64,000 bases of DNA, from NCBI RefSeq assembly GCF_000972845.2, contig NC_040022.1, forward strand, positions 5,920,979 through 5,984,978, read 5' to 3'. Each line of letters begins with the position of its first letter. The stretch's first letter is position 1. The stretch comes from Larimichthys crocea. Taxonomy: Eukaryota; Chordata; Actinopteri; Sciaenidae. Shown here piece after piece: positions 21,371 through 33,870 of the stretch. A program made the position numbers and the translations under genes. The notes under the pieces were generated by a model. It was not told where the DNA came from, made no database searches, and was given only the letters and a program-made list of their open reading frames with translations.

Positions 21371-24300
21371 TAAATGTCGGCTGTTTTGAAGCCAGGCCTT
21401 TTGATGCTCACTATAACTATATTAAAGATTCTCGCACAGGAGTGAATACAAACCAGTGACCTCCTGGCACAGCGGAAAGAAAATGCACTCTGATTTCTAA
21501 AACACAGCCATTACATGCAGCATAGGCTCGCACAGGGTCACGTAATAGGCAGTTGCCTAACTAGCAGTCTGATTTTTCTATTTAAAGCCTGCGCACACTG
21601 CAGCTGATACAGATCTGTATTAACAAGATGTTCTTTTTGTTTGTCGGCCTCCAAACTGAGCGGCGATGCATGCACGATGCAGACAGCACTATGGAGCTGC
21701 CCCTAGGATGTGATCTGCTGTGATGAGTTCAACGTTTTTGCAGAGAGTAAACTCCGTTGGCATTAACAGAGCACGTCAGCAGCATCACGGCAACTCAACT
21801 GTGCGTAATCTAAAACACTAAAGCGTCCAGGTCTGTGTGTCTTCATCTTTCAGCCTGAGAGATACTCAATGCAGGGATGCTAATTGGAAAAAAACAACAG
21901 CGGTGGATCTCGTGATTTTTCTATTTCTGCCTACAGAAGGATGCTTCCCCTGGAGTTCTGATTCACAACACAGAAAGCTACAAGTGAGCGTCTCACTGCT
22001 ATTTTCTGTCAAGAGGAACACGTGACATTGATAATTTCATTCTGCTAAATCTTCAGGGAGTTAACGCAAAGCCGGCTCGGCGCTGTCACTGCTTTAAGAT
22101 GCAGCCCAATGAGTCTCTATTCGACTCCCCTCAGTAACTGTCTTGCATGTCGTGTGACACGCCTTTGACCCCAAGCTGGGTTTAAACATAATCATTCTGA
22201 CACCGAGGTTACTAGAAGGCACTGTCATCCTCTTTGCCCTCTGCCTGTTGCTGCCGCCGCCGCCGAGCTCCTCCTGACTTCACTCCTCCTGACTTCACTC
22301 CTCTCTGTCAACTTCCTCTGTCATTGCAGTGACACACCTTCATATCTCCAGAGCAAGAAAAACTAAAACAACAGAACGAGACGACGGGCGCCTAAAAATA
22401 GACACACACATGCGTGAATGCACACAGACACACCAAAAAATACATGAATGAGTACACATACACGGAGTGACAACATTACCATGACACTCCTGGGACCAGA
22501 GTCAGCGCTTGACTGACATTGTGATGAATGACCGCCGGGAGGATTGTGGGGACACGGGAGTCAGTGTGATGTGACTGATGGAACTGGAGCAGAGCGCTGC
22601 TACAAAAAGAAAAACGGCATCAGTGTGCATATTTCCACCTACACGCATGTATTTTGTGTCACCTCGGATACTTTTTCGACCACTCATCTCGTTAATTTAT
22701 GTTCACACGGGAGCACGTCTGCAAAACACCTGACGTGATTCCTCATAAATAAGCACTTTGGTACACTTGTTGTTTTTTTTTCTTCTCAGGGATGCCAAGA
22801 AAGGGGGCACATCTCGAGCCAAATGCAGCATGCTCTCATCCAAGCAGAGCTGGTGAACAATTCAAAAGCCTGTTCAGAGATTCTTTCAATTTCAGCATCT
22901 CTGCAAGGATGCTGAGTGGTCAGAGTACAGCTCCTGTTAAAGAGGTGTGACTGGGTTCTTGAAAAAATTCTAACAAGCAGTGGCACAGAAGAGGAAAAAT
23001 ACAGAAAATCCAAGTGAACAGAATGTTTGTCACATAGTTTGTCCACCAAAGAGCATGTAAATAAAGTTGTTTAGGGGATTTAAAGGAAGTGTCTATATTG
23101 ATCCATCCTAAGAAATACAGTATTGTTTTTTCAAGGGAGTCCTGGCCAAAACAGGCAGTACCCAAACTAAGAACTAAGTTCAGACAGATACAAAACAAAA
23201 CAGACAGTATTACAACACACAAAAAAAAGTGCAGTACAAGGCATGAATTCAACAATATCAGTTTAAGCAGTGACACCCTAATGATTCTGTCTCCAGGTCT
23301 TTAATTTTTATTCATAAAAACAATGAAAGAAATCTGATATTTGATTTCTTTATTAAACATTCCCATCTTAGGGTGCAGAGTATCCCCGAATTCTGTGTGA
23401 ACATTTGGTATAAACAACTTATAAAAGTCCCTTGATTGCAATGACTACTGTCCATCATGCTTCTTATAAGTACATAGATGGCATGGGAGCAACCCAAGAA
23501 TCGTCTGTGGGTTGCTGAACCAGAACTTCCTACCCGAGCATGGAGTTAACAGCAGTAAGTCAGGGCTTTACAGTAAGTATGGTAAGCTGTGTCCATCATA
23601 TGTAATGCCTGAGCAGGGGCACGCATGGACAAAAGGTCCCCGTAATCGAATAGAGATAAAAATGTGGCAGCAACAAGTCAAGATCTGTTTTTTTTCACCA
23701 AATACAAAAAGTAAGGGAATCGTCATAACAGATATTTATAGGAGTCAATAACTTCATTAAAATATCACCTGAGTTTAATAACCCAGAGTGTACGTGAAGA
23801 ATATTACAGATCTAAACAGGCATCTTGTGTGTTTCGGGAACATTACAGTCATTCCGAAATAAACATTTTGAACCCTACATCGACACCTACAAAACATCAG
23901 CTCGCCTGCTATCATTTATAATTAATACACTTCAAAAGAGCAAACGCTGTATATATAATGAGTGCAATGATCGTTGAAGTAGTCATCCATCATCATCTAT
24001 TAACTAAACCGAACACGAGATGAAGATCTCGGTGCCTCATCACTTCACTCCTTCATGTGTCCTGCGTACTCGAACTGATCGGACTTCTCCTCGCCCGTGT
24101 TTGTTTTTAACTGCGCGTGATTACAGCCATTATTAAAAGCTGATTGATCACGCTGACAGGCCACATCAGAGTCTGTCTGAATGAATCAGCTCAGTGTGCT
24201 CGGGCTGCATCAGTTATATAGAGTATATAAGTACGCCTGGAGCGCTGCAGGCCAGCGAGGACCCTATCACACTCTCAGCCTTAATGTGAAACCTGATAGC

Positions 24301-25407
24301 AGCCAGACCCTGAGCTCTGTATCACACAGACACTAATTAGCCACTTGTCTAATCCTCTGACCAGAGCCTTGTTGGAGCAGCACTGCCAATGTGTAATGGT
24401 TCTGGCTGTTTACAGCAACAACAATTAGCCATAACGCACAACCTGTGGCCGTCAGCGGCTGATTGTTACATGACCAGATTCTCCTTGCTCTCGCCAGCGG
24501 AGCAGTCGTCTGACTGTCAGTCACCCATCGTGGTGGATCGCTTTTTAATCTGTCCTCCCTCCCTCTCTCCTCCCTTGGCTGCTCCATCTCACTAACAGCA
24601 TTTTATCACTTTCGGATTCATTCCTCAACATTTGAAACACCCAATGCGTCACATTAGATTTTAGTGGACGTCCTGTATTTATCACTAATGTGGCATTACC
24701 ATGGCATTTTATATTCCCGGCAGGGATGACGTGTTGAGTGTCTTAAAGGGCATGGAAAGCACCACTACCACCCACAAGCCCGTCTCTCTGAAACACCCCG
24801 GAGAGGCAGCGACAACCTGTGCTATTTAACCAGCTTGGAAGAAAAGCTGGAGTGCAGCCACGGACAGACAGCTCAGTGTGTGGATAGTGCTCATGTGGTA
24901 GACACTGCAGCTGTCTGCAGTGGTGGATTATGGTAGGCTGATGATATAGTGTGTGTGTGTGTGTGTGTGTGTGTTGTGGTGAGGCTTAAAAGGAGCAGCA
25001 TTTTTTGCTGAAGGGTTTTTTCTCACCCTCAAACAACTGATAGTGATTTTAGACCGTACTGTAAATGTATCAGCTCAGTGATTAATGAAATGATTCATTT
25101 GGTTAATACATGAACACATTTTTTTTTTTTTACTTCATACCAAACCATGGCATGGTCACGTACAGTTTTCTTTTGACCTGAACTAAACATAAAAACCATG
25201 ATATGGTGAACACTGTGGCAAACTAAGCTGCTGTAAACGTATCGGTCAGCATTCTGGTCTTTGTGACAGTGGCTTCTGCATAATCTGCATCGACTTGTAC
25301 AACTGTGCAGTATATAAACCATACAGCGTGTGACTTGACTTTTATCATTTTATTATTATGCATATTCTGCTCGGATTCAGGCAGTATATTGCAAACTGCA
25401 TAACAGT
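21371..25407. other. Putative asic2 intron 1, no exon seen
   Basis: It includes a short tandem duplication of a cctgacttcactcct unit near 22,270-22,303 and a (GT)n tract at 24,949-24,974. The AT-rich block 22,900-23,760 has long minus-strand open frames (for example 22,920-23,276) that look repeat-derived but that I cannot assign. The moderate-GC stretch 24,100-24,500 has homeodomain-like ATTA/TAAT cores and no repeat motif I recognise, so it could be conserved non-coding DNA. Confidence 0.4.
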
Positions 25408-25600
25408 GTATTGCAAACTGCATAACGTGAATCTTTCTCAAAGTGTCCTAGAAGTGTCTCTACGCTCGGCTACACGTTGAATACGCGTCTGTTCTATTTT
25501 TGACGCTTGTTGCGAGCAGCACACGTCGATCTACACAGAGCACCTCGACTGGTCGTTAAAACAGACAAAAGCGAAACTAATTAACTACGTAGCATATTTA
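25408..25600 (+). repeat. Block A, first copy (direct repeat)
   Basis: It runs from 'gtgtattgcaaactgc' to 'ctacgtagcatattta' and recurs almost unchanged at 26,828-27,020 in the same orientation. Differences are few substitutions (for example acacgttg/acgcgttg). Just upstream (about 25,385-25,407) the first 15 nt are duplicated again. Its right end joins a hAT terminus. Confidence 0.9.
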
Positions 25601-25601
25601 C

Positions 25602-25656
25602 TAGGGCTGTCAATGTATTAAAAAAAACAACTAATTAATCGCGATTAATCACGATT
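25602..25656 (-). mobile_element. hAT terminus fragment running into assembly gap
   Basis: The sequence TAGGGCTGTCAA followed by 'ctaattaatcgcgattaat' matches the terminus of the hAT copy at 27,022. It stops at the Ns. The original element probably continued into the unassembled sequence. Confidence 0.7.
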
Positions 25657-25666
25657 NNNNNNNNNN
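25657..25666. other. Assembly gap (10 N)
   Basis: Ten Ns of presumably arbitrary length lie exactly at the left edge of the inverted duplication. Confidence 0.99.
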
Positions 25667-25668
25667 TT

Positions 25669-26783
25669 CTAGACTATTTTATTTAAGCAAGGTTCTTGTT
25701 GGCTGCTTGTGTTTAAACCAATGACAGTATAAAGAATGGACAGAGCCTGAGTGACGTGACCCGTAGGTTAGACACGCTGTTCTGAAGCCGAAAATATGGG
25801 ACTAGGGATGCACCGATGCATCGGCTGAACATCGCCAACAGGAGCGTTTCAGAAGTGAGCGTTTAGAGCGCCAGACTTTGTTAACTTGCTCAGTTTGGCC
25901 ATTTTTCTCGTGGCATGTTCTTCTAAATTGCTTCTCATGTGTAAATATTAGTGCTGTTACGCAAAAATTAACGCATTAACGCGGTTTTGTTTACTTCCGG
26001 TGGCGGCGACCCATAACCTTTTTGAGCGCTGAATCGTACGTCGACGGCCACCATTTTGGATGTGGCAAAAGTAGAGCTTTGTTTCCCAGTATATTAGTGT
26101 GTGTTGTGTGTGTGTGTGTGTGAATGGGTGTTAAGAGGCATTAACTTAAAGCCCTACGGAGCTGCGCCCTGGGGGATCGCCCACATTTCCCATAGCTAAA
26201 ACGGCCCTGCTTGTATTAGTTTAGGGCAGATCTGCCACATCCAATATGGCGGACGCATTAACGTATGCAGCAACGGACCAATGCTCAACTGCGTAGTCAT
26301 AGCTATGTATAAGTAGATATGCTATGACATCTAACTAAAGGAGAGTCTATGCGGAAAGATGGATAAGGACGGACTTTTAGGGGGAACATTTCATTTTAAA
26401 AGTTGCCCGCGCTCGTTGGACAAAAACAAGGCAATTTGCCAAACCGAATTTAAATTCCACAGAAGTAACACGACTTTAACATATCACCTCAAAGCAAAAC
26501 AACTGCTGAAATTACCTCCACGGGACCTCCAGTCTACATACAGGAGTGTGGCACTCATCAGTAATTTCCCATACATACTTCCTCCTATTCCTTTGTTAGC
26601 ACTTAGCACTAAATGAATGAATTAAATATACTTTCTGTGTTTATTCTACATTAATTTGATCATTTTACATAAATAAATATTCATTATAAGCTTCAGTCTC
26701 AGAAAATGCAATTTAATTTATTGATAATATTAATCGCGATTAATTACAGATTTTGCAATTAATTAGTAAATTTTTTTTAATCG
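25669..26783 (+). repeat. Left arm of ~2.7-kb inverted duplication
   Basis: It is the reverse complement, with scattered differences, of 27,022-28,398. Compared with the right arm it lacks roughly 220 bp between 'cggctgaacatcg' and 'ggagcgtttcagaag'. It consists of a unique-looking end (ctagactattttatttaag), a 'tagggatgcaccgatg' block, family X sequence in reverse, and a hAT copy in + orientation. Block A (26,828-27,020) sits in the spacer between the arms. Confidence 0.88.
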
Positions 26784-26784
26784 A
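25949..26784 (+). mobile_element. Non-autonomous hAT copy 1 with broken BED-finger exon
   Basis: The 5' end is TAGTGCTGTTACGC. The 3' region reads attaatcgcgattaatt and ends '...ttttttaatcga', where the expected terminal TTGACAGCCCTA is missing. It carries an open frame at 26,359-26,616 that starts MDKDGLLGGTFHF. This is the BED zinc-finger N-terminus of a hAT transposase, but a deletion has turned the finger's ICTVCKAEF into ICQTEF, losing the second Cys, and the last His is replaced. The catalytic part is absent. Confidence 0.8.
26097..26122 (+). repeat. (GT)n microsatellite inside hAT copy 1
   Basis: GT repeat in the left arm. The counterpart in the right arm is the AC repeat at 27,682-27,708, showing that it predates the duplication. 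Confidence 0.85.
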
Positions 26785-26827
26785 AATAACAACTTGGCCA
26801 ATGCCGATGTTTTTTCTTTGTTACATG

Positions 26828-27020
26828 TATTGCAAACTGCGTAACGTGAATCTTTCTCAAAGTGTCCTAGAAGTGTCTCTACGCTCGGCTACGCGTTGAA
26901 TACGCGTCTGTTCTATTTTTGACGCTTGTCGCGAGCAGCACGCGTCGATCTACACAGAGCACCTCGCCCCGGTCGTTAAAACAGACAAAAGCGAAACTAA
27001 TTAACTACGTGGCATATTTA
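26828..27020 (+). repeat. Block A, second copy (spacer of inverted duplication)
   Basis: A near-identical direct copy of 25,408-25,600. It ends 'ctacgtggcatattta', directly followed by the hAT terminus at 27,022, so the A-hAT junction is itself duplicated. Confidence 0.9.
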
Positions 27021-27021
27021 C

Positions 27022-27677
27022 TAGGGCTGTCAATCGATTAAAAAAAATTTACTAATTAATTGCAAAAATCTGTAATTAATCGCGATTAATTTATCAATAA
27101 ATTAATTGCATTTTTCTGAGACTGAAGCTTATAATGAATATTTATGTAAAATGATCAAATTTATGTAGAATAAACACAGAAAGTATATTTAAATTCATTC
27201 ATTCAGTGCTAATAGAAAAAAGGAAATAGGAGGGAAGTATAGTAATGAGGAAATATACTGATGAGTGCCACACTCCTGTAGTGTAGACTGGGTGTTTTGC
27301 TTTGAGGTGATATGTTAAAGTCGTGTTACTTCTGTGGAATTTAAATTCGGCTTTGCAAACTGTGCAAATTGCCTTGTTTTTGTCCAACGAGCCGTCGGGC
27401 AACTTTTTAAAATGAAATGTTCCCCCTAAAAGTCCGTCCTTATCCATCTTTCCGCCGTAGACTCTCCTTTAGTTAGGATAGATCATAGACATATACATAG
27501 ACGCCTCATTGAGCAGGTTGGTCCGTTGCTGCGATACGTTAATGCGTCCGCCATATTGGATGTGGCAGATCTGCCCGTAAACTAATACAAGTAGGGCCGG
27601 TTTTAGCTGTGGGCAATGTGGGCGATCCCGCCCAGGGCGCAGTCTCCGTGAGGGCTTTAAGTTAATGCCTCTACACC

Positions 27678-27708
<31 letters not shown>

Positions 27709-27910
27709 TAATATATCTGGTAAACAAAGCTCTACTTTGCCACATCCAAAATGGCAATGGCAACATCGACGTACGCGTCAGCACTCAAAAAGGTTATGGG
27801 TCAGCCGCCACCTGAAATAAACAAAACCGCGTTAATTGCGTAAATTTTTTTTTACGCGTTAATTGTTTAAAATTAATCGACAAAATTAACGTGTTAATTT
27901 TGACGGCACA
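27022..27910 (-). mobile_element. Non-autonomous hAT copy 2 with intact BED-finger exon
   Basis: The ends are TAGGGCTGTCAA (27,022) and, on the minus strand, TGTGCCGTCAAA (to 27,910), both subterminally rich in attaatcgcg. The minus-strand open frame 27,447-27,199 (82 aa) begins MDKDGLLGGTFHF and keeps the finger CTVC...HLKAKH, so the BED zinc-finger of a hAT transposase is intact. Nothing of the catalytic or dimerisation region follows. At about 890 bp this is an internally deleted derivative, mobile only in trans. It interrupts family X/block A sequence. Confidence 0.82.
27682..27708 (+). repeat. (AC)n microsatellite inside hAT copy 2
   Basis: Complement of the GT tract in the left arm. 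Confidence 0.85.
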
Positions 27911-28398
27911 TGTAGAAGCATATTTAGAAGAACATGCACTGAGAAAATGGCCAAATATGAGCAAGTTAACAAAGTCTGACGGGCTAAACGCTCACTTCTG
28001 AAACGCTCCCGTTGGGGTTTGAAGTCACATAGAGGACGGACCAAAACTGTGGTGCATACGCGACGTGCCAGAGGCATGTGCAGTGAGGTTTCGGAACCTC
28101 CAAAAAAAGGGAAAAAAAGAAAGGTTTCTTCTCAGCACAGCACTCATGCGACATGTAAATCAACATATAATCCTGGCCACTGCCATTGGTGAATGTCATC
28201 TTTATTCGCCGATGGACGATGGCAGTTAAGAATGCCGATGTTCAGCCGATGCATCAGTGCATCCCTAGTCCCATATTTTTGGCTTCAGAACAGCGCGTCT
28301 AACCTACGGGTCATGTCACTCAGGCTCTGTCCATTCTTTATACTGTTTAAACACAAGCAGCCATACTAGAACCTTGCTTAAATAAAATAGTCTAGACT

Positions 28399-31254
28399 TG
28401 GATTAAGAGCACACATTTGACCTGAGACTAAACTTTTGGTTCTTTTGACAGATTTCATTGAACACATATTGGCCACAAAAATAGTGACTTTGTCCATCTA
28501 TAATATTGAGCATAAGCCAAAAGTTGTGTGTAATATTGTTCTTTGGTGGTTATGAAAACTGTTTTTGTGTTTCGCATGAGAAACTAGATTCTCAGCATGA
28601 ACAAAACAGTAGTTTCATATACGCTTTGAACCAAGAGCAAAAACTTTTAGAAGTGTGGTTCACCTTGAAGTGCAGCAGAACCAGACATAAAACAAGCCTT
28701 CTGCTGGAATGCATTAAATTATTTTGTGCACTTACTTCACTGTGAAGTCGACGAAGCACAGTGTGATTGAATCGTAGTTTTGAAATGAAGAGGGCTTTAT
28801 GTTGTCAATACCAATCCATCAAAAAAAAAAAGGCTGAATCAGCTCCTATCCCGATCCAATAATTCACTAATACATGTTATATACGGTGGCGTTTCTAAGC
28901 AAGGTAGAGAATGAGGGATTTGTGGCTGAGTCAATCACTGAGGAGAGGAGAAGTGAGGACATGAAGTCATGTTTTGAGTCGGCATGTTGACTTGAATTCA
29001 CACCGGCGAAGAGAGAAGTGGAAGCTGGAAGAGAGGAGAGGAAGTACGGCCCATTACCTCAGCAGCCTGTCTGGAGACCTACTTCATCACGGCCACCGGA
29101 GGAGGAGGAGGAGGAGGAGGAGATGGGATCCGTGTGTGCGTGTTCGTTCATGAGTGTGTGTTTTTAATGTGCTGGAGGGTATGTTTATATTTTCATGTGT
29201 GTGTGGCATTGTGCTGTAATGTGCTTTCACATGCAGTCAGTGTTGGTTTGTTTCGCGCGCTTGTGTGCGTGCGTGTTGCAGCTGCTCGATGCACTGGCTA
29301 TCAGTTGCTTTCAGCAGATATTGACTAATGGCTATAAAATTAAAGGTCAACCGGCCAGTTAACTTGACTGCTCTTGATCTTGTTTGGATGCTGTGAGCTT
29401 GTTTGCACCAGTAGTTAACATTCTCATCATCATGCAAGGCACAGTGTTTCTTGGAAGCTATGCTTTATTGGTCTGCTTTAGGAAATCCTCTTTTTGTTCA
29501 CCTCCCTCTGCAGACATCAGCTATAGAGCAACATCCTGGGACAGTTGTGTTAGTCTTTCTCGTTATTAATGACACCTATAGCCTACTTAATAGCATTTCA
29601 TTTTTCAAAAACAACTCTATAACAGTAAATTTACAAAATTCTGCATTTATAAGGCTTGGAGAGAAAAGAAACAAAAGACTGTGTCGTCACCGCACAAAGC
29701 ACATGAATAAGTTTTACTTCCTTGCAGCCACTTGCGTCACCTGTCACATTGGCGCACAACATTTCTTTTCGTTTGATCCCGTGATGGGTTTAAACAAGCT
29801 CTTATTTTGAAGACTGTGCTGAATTACATGTGAAGAAAATGCCGAATTATCGGCTACCCACCTCATTAAACTGAAGCAAATCATCGATCTGATGTTTCGG
29901 TGAGAGAAATTCATGAAATGCTTTCGGTTGTTGTCAGACAAAGTTGTGTGGGCGGGTGCCCAAGGAACTACTGGAGATTGGCATCACATTTGGATCCTTG
30001 CAGGTGCACAGTGTTTTCTTGAGAAGCTATCAAAATATCCCGCTGGAACATACAGTTTACTGAAAACATAACCTAACTGACAGGTTTCCTGAACATCTTG
30101 AGAAGCCGGAACTTGGTATTACAGCTCGGAAAATTCTTGGAAAACAAAGAAATCTAAATGTGCAACAAAATTATGATTAGCTTGGCTATCATCAGCATCC
30201 AAAATATATTTTGTCTGTCTCGGAAACTGGCAGCTCTGTTGAGGAGTGGGGCAAAGTACAACTGTACGTGCTCACGTTTTTGGTGTTCGACTGATAATGA
30301 CTTTTACAGTTCACCGTGTGCATTCTAAATTCAGGCTTTAGCTACTCGAGCTTGAAGCAGCTAGGATCAGTATTTTTCCAACAGCAATGTATCAAACTAC
30401 AATTGGAAAAAAAAACAATGGCAAAGTAGTTGCTCACTGTAATGAACCTCCAGATACCTATTACAGAACCTGAACTCCCCTTTAGCTTTACAGCTTTATA
30501 GTAAGATTAAGTTCATAGCTGTTTAGCTGTCTGGCCTCATCTTTACTGTTGTGGCTCACTCATCGCATCTCTCGTGCTGTTTTCAGATCCTGCAGTTTGA
30601 TGTTTCAAGTTCTATAAGCTCAAAAAAACCCACTGTCTGCCTGTTACCTGCTCAGACAGAGAGTCAGTGATCACAGTGGAGCAGAGTTGGTCGACCAAAA
30701 CAGTGACAGGATTTACAATTGTGCGGCAACATGACTCCAAATGAATTATAATGTTGCCTTGCTGGACGTGTAAATAAACAACTGCTAGGCTAAGCAAGGT
30801 GATGATTTCTTTAACCTGTGTGTGTTTGTCTTTGTGAAGCAAAGTGCTACATAAATAAAATAAACTTGATAGGTCAGTGTGATGTATCTGCTGCCCCGAA
30901 GTGGCCAAAAAAACAAACAAACAAAAAACAGAAGTTTAATATCCAAAATTGAACGATGCAAAGTAATCTAGATTTCTCATGTCTTACTGATGAAGTCAGT
31001 CAAGTTATTGTTCATGCATGATCAAGTTATGTATTTTTATTCTCATTCTACATCACTGAATGAAAAAAAATGGAAAGCGCATCAGTGACGTCACACTTGA
31101 CGTGGATCATCTGCCATCTGTAGTGGCACCAGCTGTCAATCAAAGCAGCTACACTGTTAATTATGCGTAACCTTAAGACTTAATATAATTTGAGCAGGTG
31201 AGTTAACAAAAAAAAATAAATAAAAAATCAGTCTCAATACAGTTGCCATGAAAT
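28399..31254 (+). other. Putative asic2 intron 1, no exon seen
   Basis: A GGA repeat lies at 29,098-29,122. The open frames are short, AT-rich and unrecognised. Confidence 0.5.
29098..29122 (+). repeat. (GGA)n microsatellite
   Basis: Eight GGA units within a locally GC-richer stretch. Confidence 0.85.
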
Positions 31255-31740
31255 TAGCTAAAGAGACCAAAACTGTTTTTTTTGTACCAGGCTGTAAACA
31301 TGTTTATCTCTGCTGGGAAGTTGGACATTTTAACATGAGGGCTTATAAGATAAGATAGACTTTAATGATGCCACAGTGGGGAAATTCACTTGTCACAGCA
31401 GCTCTGTACACAAGGTTGATAAGAAATTAATCACAAGTAAGAAATACATAGAAAAAAGTCATGCTCAAGAAAGTCTTGTCATGCTGGTGTTAAAGAGTCT
31501 GACAGCTGTTGGAATGCAGGACCTGTGGTAACGCTCCTTCTTACATGGTGGGTGTAGCAGTGTTGTTCATGATTGATGTCAACTTTACCAACATGCTCCT
31601 CTCCCTCACTTCCTCTATAGACTTTAAGGTGGGATTGATTATTATGAAATTATGGAGATCGACTTGTTTAGTAGCCAGCCTCGAGTGGCCATTTGAGGAA
31701 CTGCAGTTTTCAGCACTTCCGCATTAGCATTGTTCTTCAT
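31255..31740 (-). repeat. Interspersed repeat family Y, split by a LINE insertion
   Basis: The left part (31,258-31,340: 'agagaccaaaactgttttt', 'accaggctgtaaacatg', 'ggacattttaacatgaggg') and the right part (about 31,640-31,740: 'tatggagatcgacttg', 'tggccatttgaggaactg') are the reverse complement of consecutive blocks in the unbroken copy at 42,197-42,375. A LINE 3' end separates the two parts. Confidence 0.65.
31345..31635 (-). mobile_element. LINE 3'-end fragment, copy 3, nested in family Y
   Basis: It aligns with copies 1 and 2: 'gactttaatgatgccacag', 'gtacacaaggttgataag', 'gacagctgttggaatgcag', 'ttcttacatggtgggtgt'. It splits a family Y repeat, so it is the younger insertion. Confidence 0.68.
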
Positions 31741-33514
31741 CGTGGAATTGTTTTATATGGCTGAATAAAGTTAGACCTCATGATTAGGTGATGATAAGTA
31801 GGGATACGATAAGTGATAATTGAATCTTAACATTTGGTTTTTATTTAATTGCAGTTTCTCACTGAATTGATTTTAGCATCAGATAGAACTGACAAACTGA
31901 CAAACGCATCATACAAAAGCAGAAAATAACAAATATAAATGCGTTGTGGGTAAGTGATACTCTGACATCAAAACATCTTCCAGGTGAACACGAGTGGGTA
32001 GAGGAGTGAATATTATTTCTCATAATTATAGATGAGTGGTGCTGAAGAAAATGTTGAGTGTTTTTCAAAAAATGAAAAATGGCAATCAGCTTTGAATGTA
32101 TACACGCAGATGATAACTTCATAAATAATTCCACAGATAGCTCTGTGGATTTAATCAACACACTGGTCCTGCACTCTACTCCCGTCCTGCTCTGTTTTTC
32201 TATTACCTTACATGTCTCTTTTCTCACTCCATAATTTACCACACAGTGTCTGACCTGAGTGTTAGATGTGCAAACCTGACTGACTGCTGCTGTTGACGGG
32301 GAAAAAAAAAATCACATGCTCTCTTTAAACAGGTTGACAGACTCTGTTAGACTGCCTTTTTGTCTTTTTATTTTTAATCTCCGTAAGCTCCCCAGGAGTT
32401 CGTTTGATCTCAGCGTTCAGACTCACCTCAGAGCTGTGTGTTCGGGCCCCATGGGCCTGTTTGCTGGGGTAAAGAGATTTAGCGGCTTTAATGGAAAGTG
32501 ACCACTGCTTAAGTGGAGACCTTGATATGTTAAACCAGAGTGTCTTTTGTTGTCTTCACTAAGCACTTTTACTATTTGGGAGCGAAGATAAGGATTTATA
32601 TGGACACATGCTTCTGCCAGAATCAAATGTATGTGTACTAACTGCTTTTCGTCAGTAAAACCTGCTTCATATTAATGAAACAATATTCAAATCAAACAAT
32701 ATTCGTAGAGACACTAGCATTTGCAGTACATTTCTCCCACCTCACAATGTGACTTTCCAGTCTCCAGAAATACAAGATTAAAACTTAACATGTCAAGCTA
32801 TCCCTGTCAGCGCCGGCCCTCCCTCTCACCAGGTACGCTTGCTGTCGTCCTCCTGGAAAAGGCTCTCACCTCCGTGTCAGGACAATGTGCGTTCTTTTTG
32901 TCAAAATGACACTTGTGTGCAGGACAGCATGACTTGAAATCGTAGACATTGGCCCCACGAGGCCAAAGTTGGATTGATTCGGTCTCGGCTATTTCTTTGT
33001 TTCGAGTCTTTCTCTTCACTGTATGTTGGAATATATCCCCCACTACAAGACTAAGGCATGATGCATGTGTTTTAATGTCATGAAGACATGACTATATAAT
33101 CATTTCACAAAAGAAAGGAAATTACTGTTCTATATCTGAAGTTCCCCTCTGCTTTACTGAGCATTTTAGCCTCTTTTAGCCTGTTGTTTTGGTTGTATGA
33201 CCCACAGTTTATTCTAAACACCCACCATATACTACGCACCCTGCTCCAGATTGCAGACAAAGACAAAGCGAGCGACTGGCTGGTGAACATGGTGGAACAT
33301 TTGACAGCTAAAGAGTCAAATATTTCCTTCAGGAGTTGGTAAAAGCCAAAAACAGAATGCTAATGATGCTCTGTGGTGGTGATGGCGATCTAAATAGACA
33401 ACTGTTTCATAACATATTTGCTATGATTACTTGTAAAGGGAGAATATATCAGTGTTATGTTTTTAGCTTGTTCGCACTGCCTCCAAGCCAAAGACATCAC
33501 TTTTCATTTCAGTC
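31741..33514 (+). other. Putative asic2 intron 1, no exon seen
   Basis: AT-rich, with short unrecognised open frames only. Confidence 0.5.
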
Positions 33515-33870
33515 AAGTCACGTTTATTTATAGAGCGCATTCAAGAAGAACAAATGTTGACCAAAGTGCTTTACAGAGATTAAAACACAGGAATCATCAA
33601 AGAAACACAGACACAAGACGATAAATTAATAGTAATTTTAATAATGATAATTAAGAGAGGCTAAAGAAAAGAGCTGGGTCTTTTAAAGATATCAATGAAG
33701 GGGAAAAATCTAATTGTTAGTGGCAAACGATTCCACAATTTTGGGCCGACAGATGAAAACGCTTAATTGCCTTTTGGTTTTTACCTGTGCACATGGAATG
33801 GAGAGTTGTAGTTGGTCACCAGATCGGAGCGATCAGAGGGGGTAGAGTAGTGGATGTTTGTTAGTTAAGT
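33515..33870 (+). repeat. TE-derived repeat (acgtttatttatagagcgc type)
   Basis: 'agtcacgtttatttatagag', 'ccaaagtgctttacagag', 'aagagctgggtcttttaaag', 'gcaaacgattccacaatttt' and 'gatcggagcgatcaga' appear in this order. This is a motif series widespread in fish genomes as a transposon end. It has no coding capacity here. Confidence 0.5.

Larger units (their letters stand above)
27022..28398 (-). repeat. Right arm of inverted duplication
   Basis: It comprises hAT copy 2 (to 27,910), the right part of family X (27,905-28,030: catatttagaagaac, ctcccgttggggttt), an extra segment to about 28,230 that the left arm lacks, a block containing 'gatgcatcagtgcatccc', and the outer edge 'taaataaaatagtctagac' ending near 28,398. 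Confidence 0.88.
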
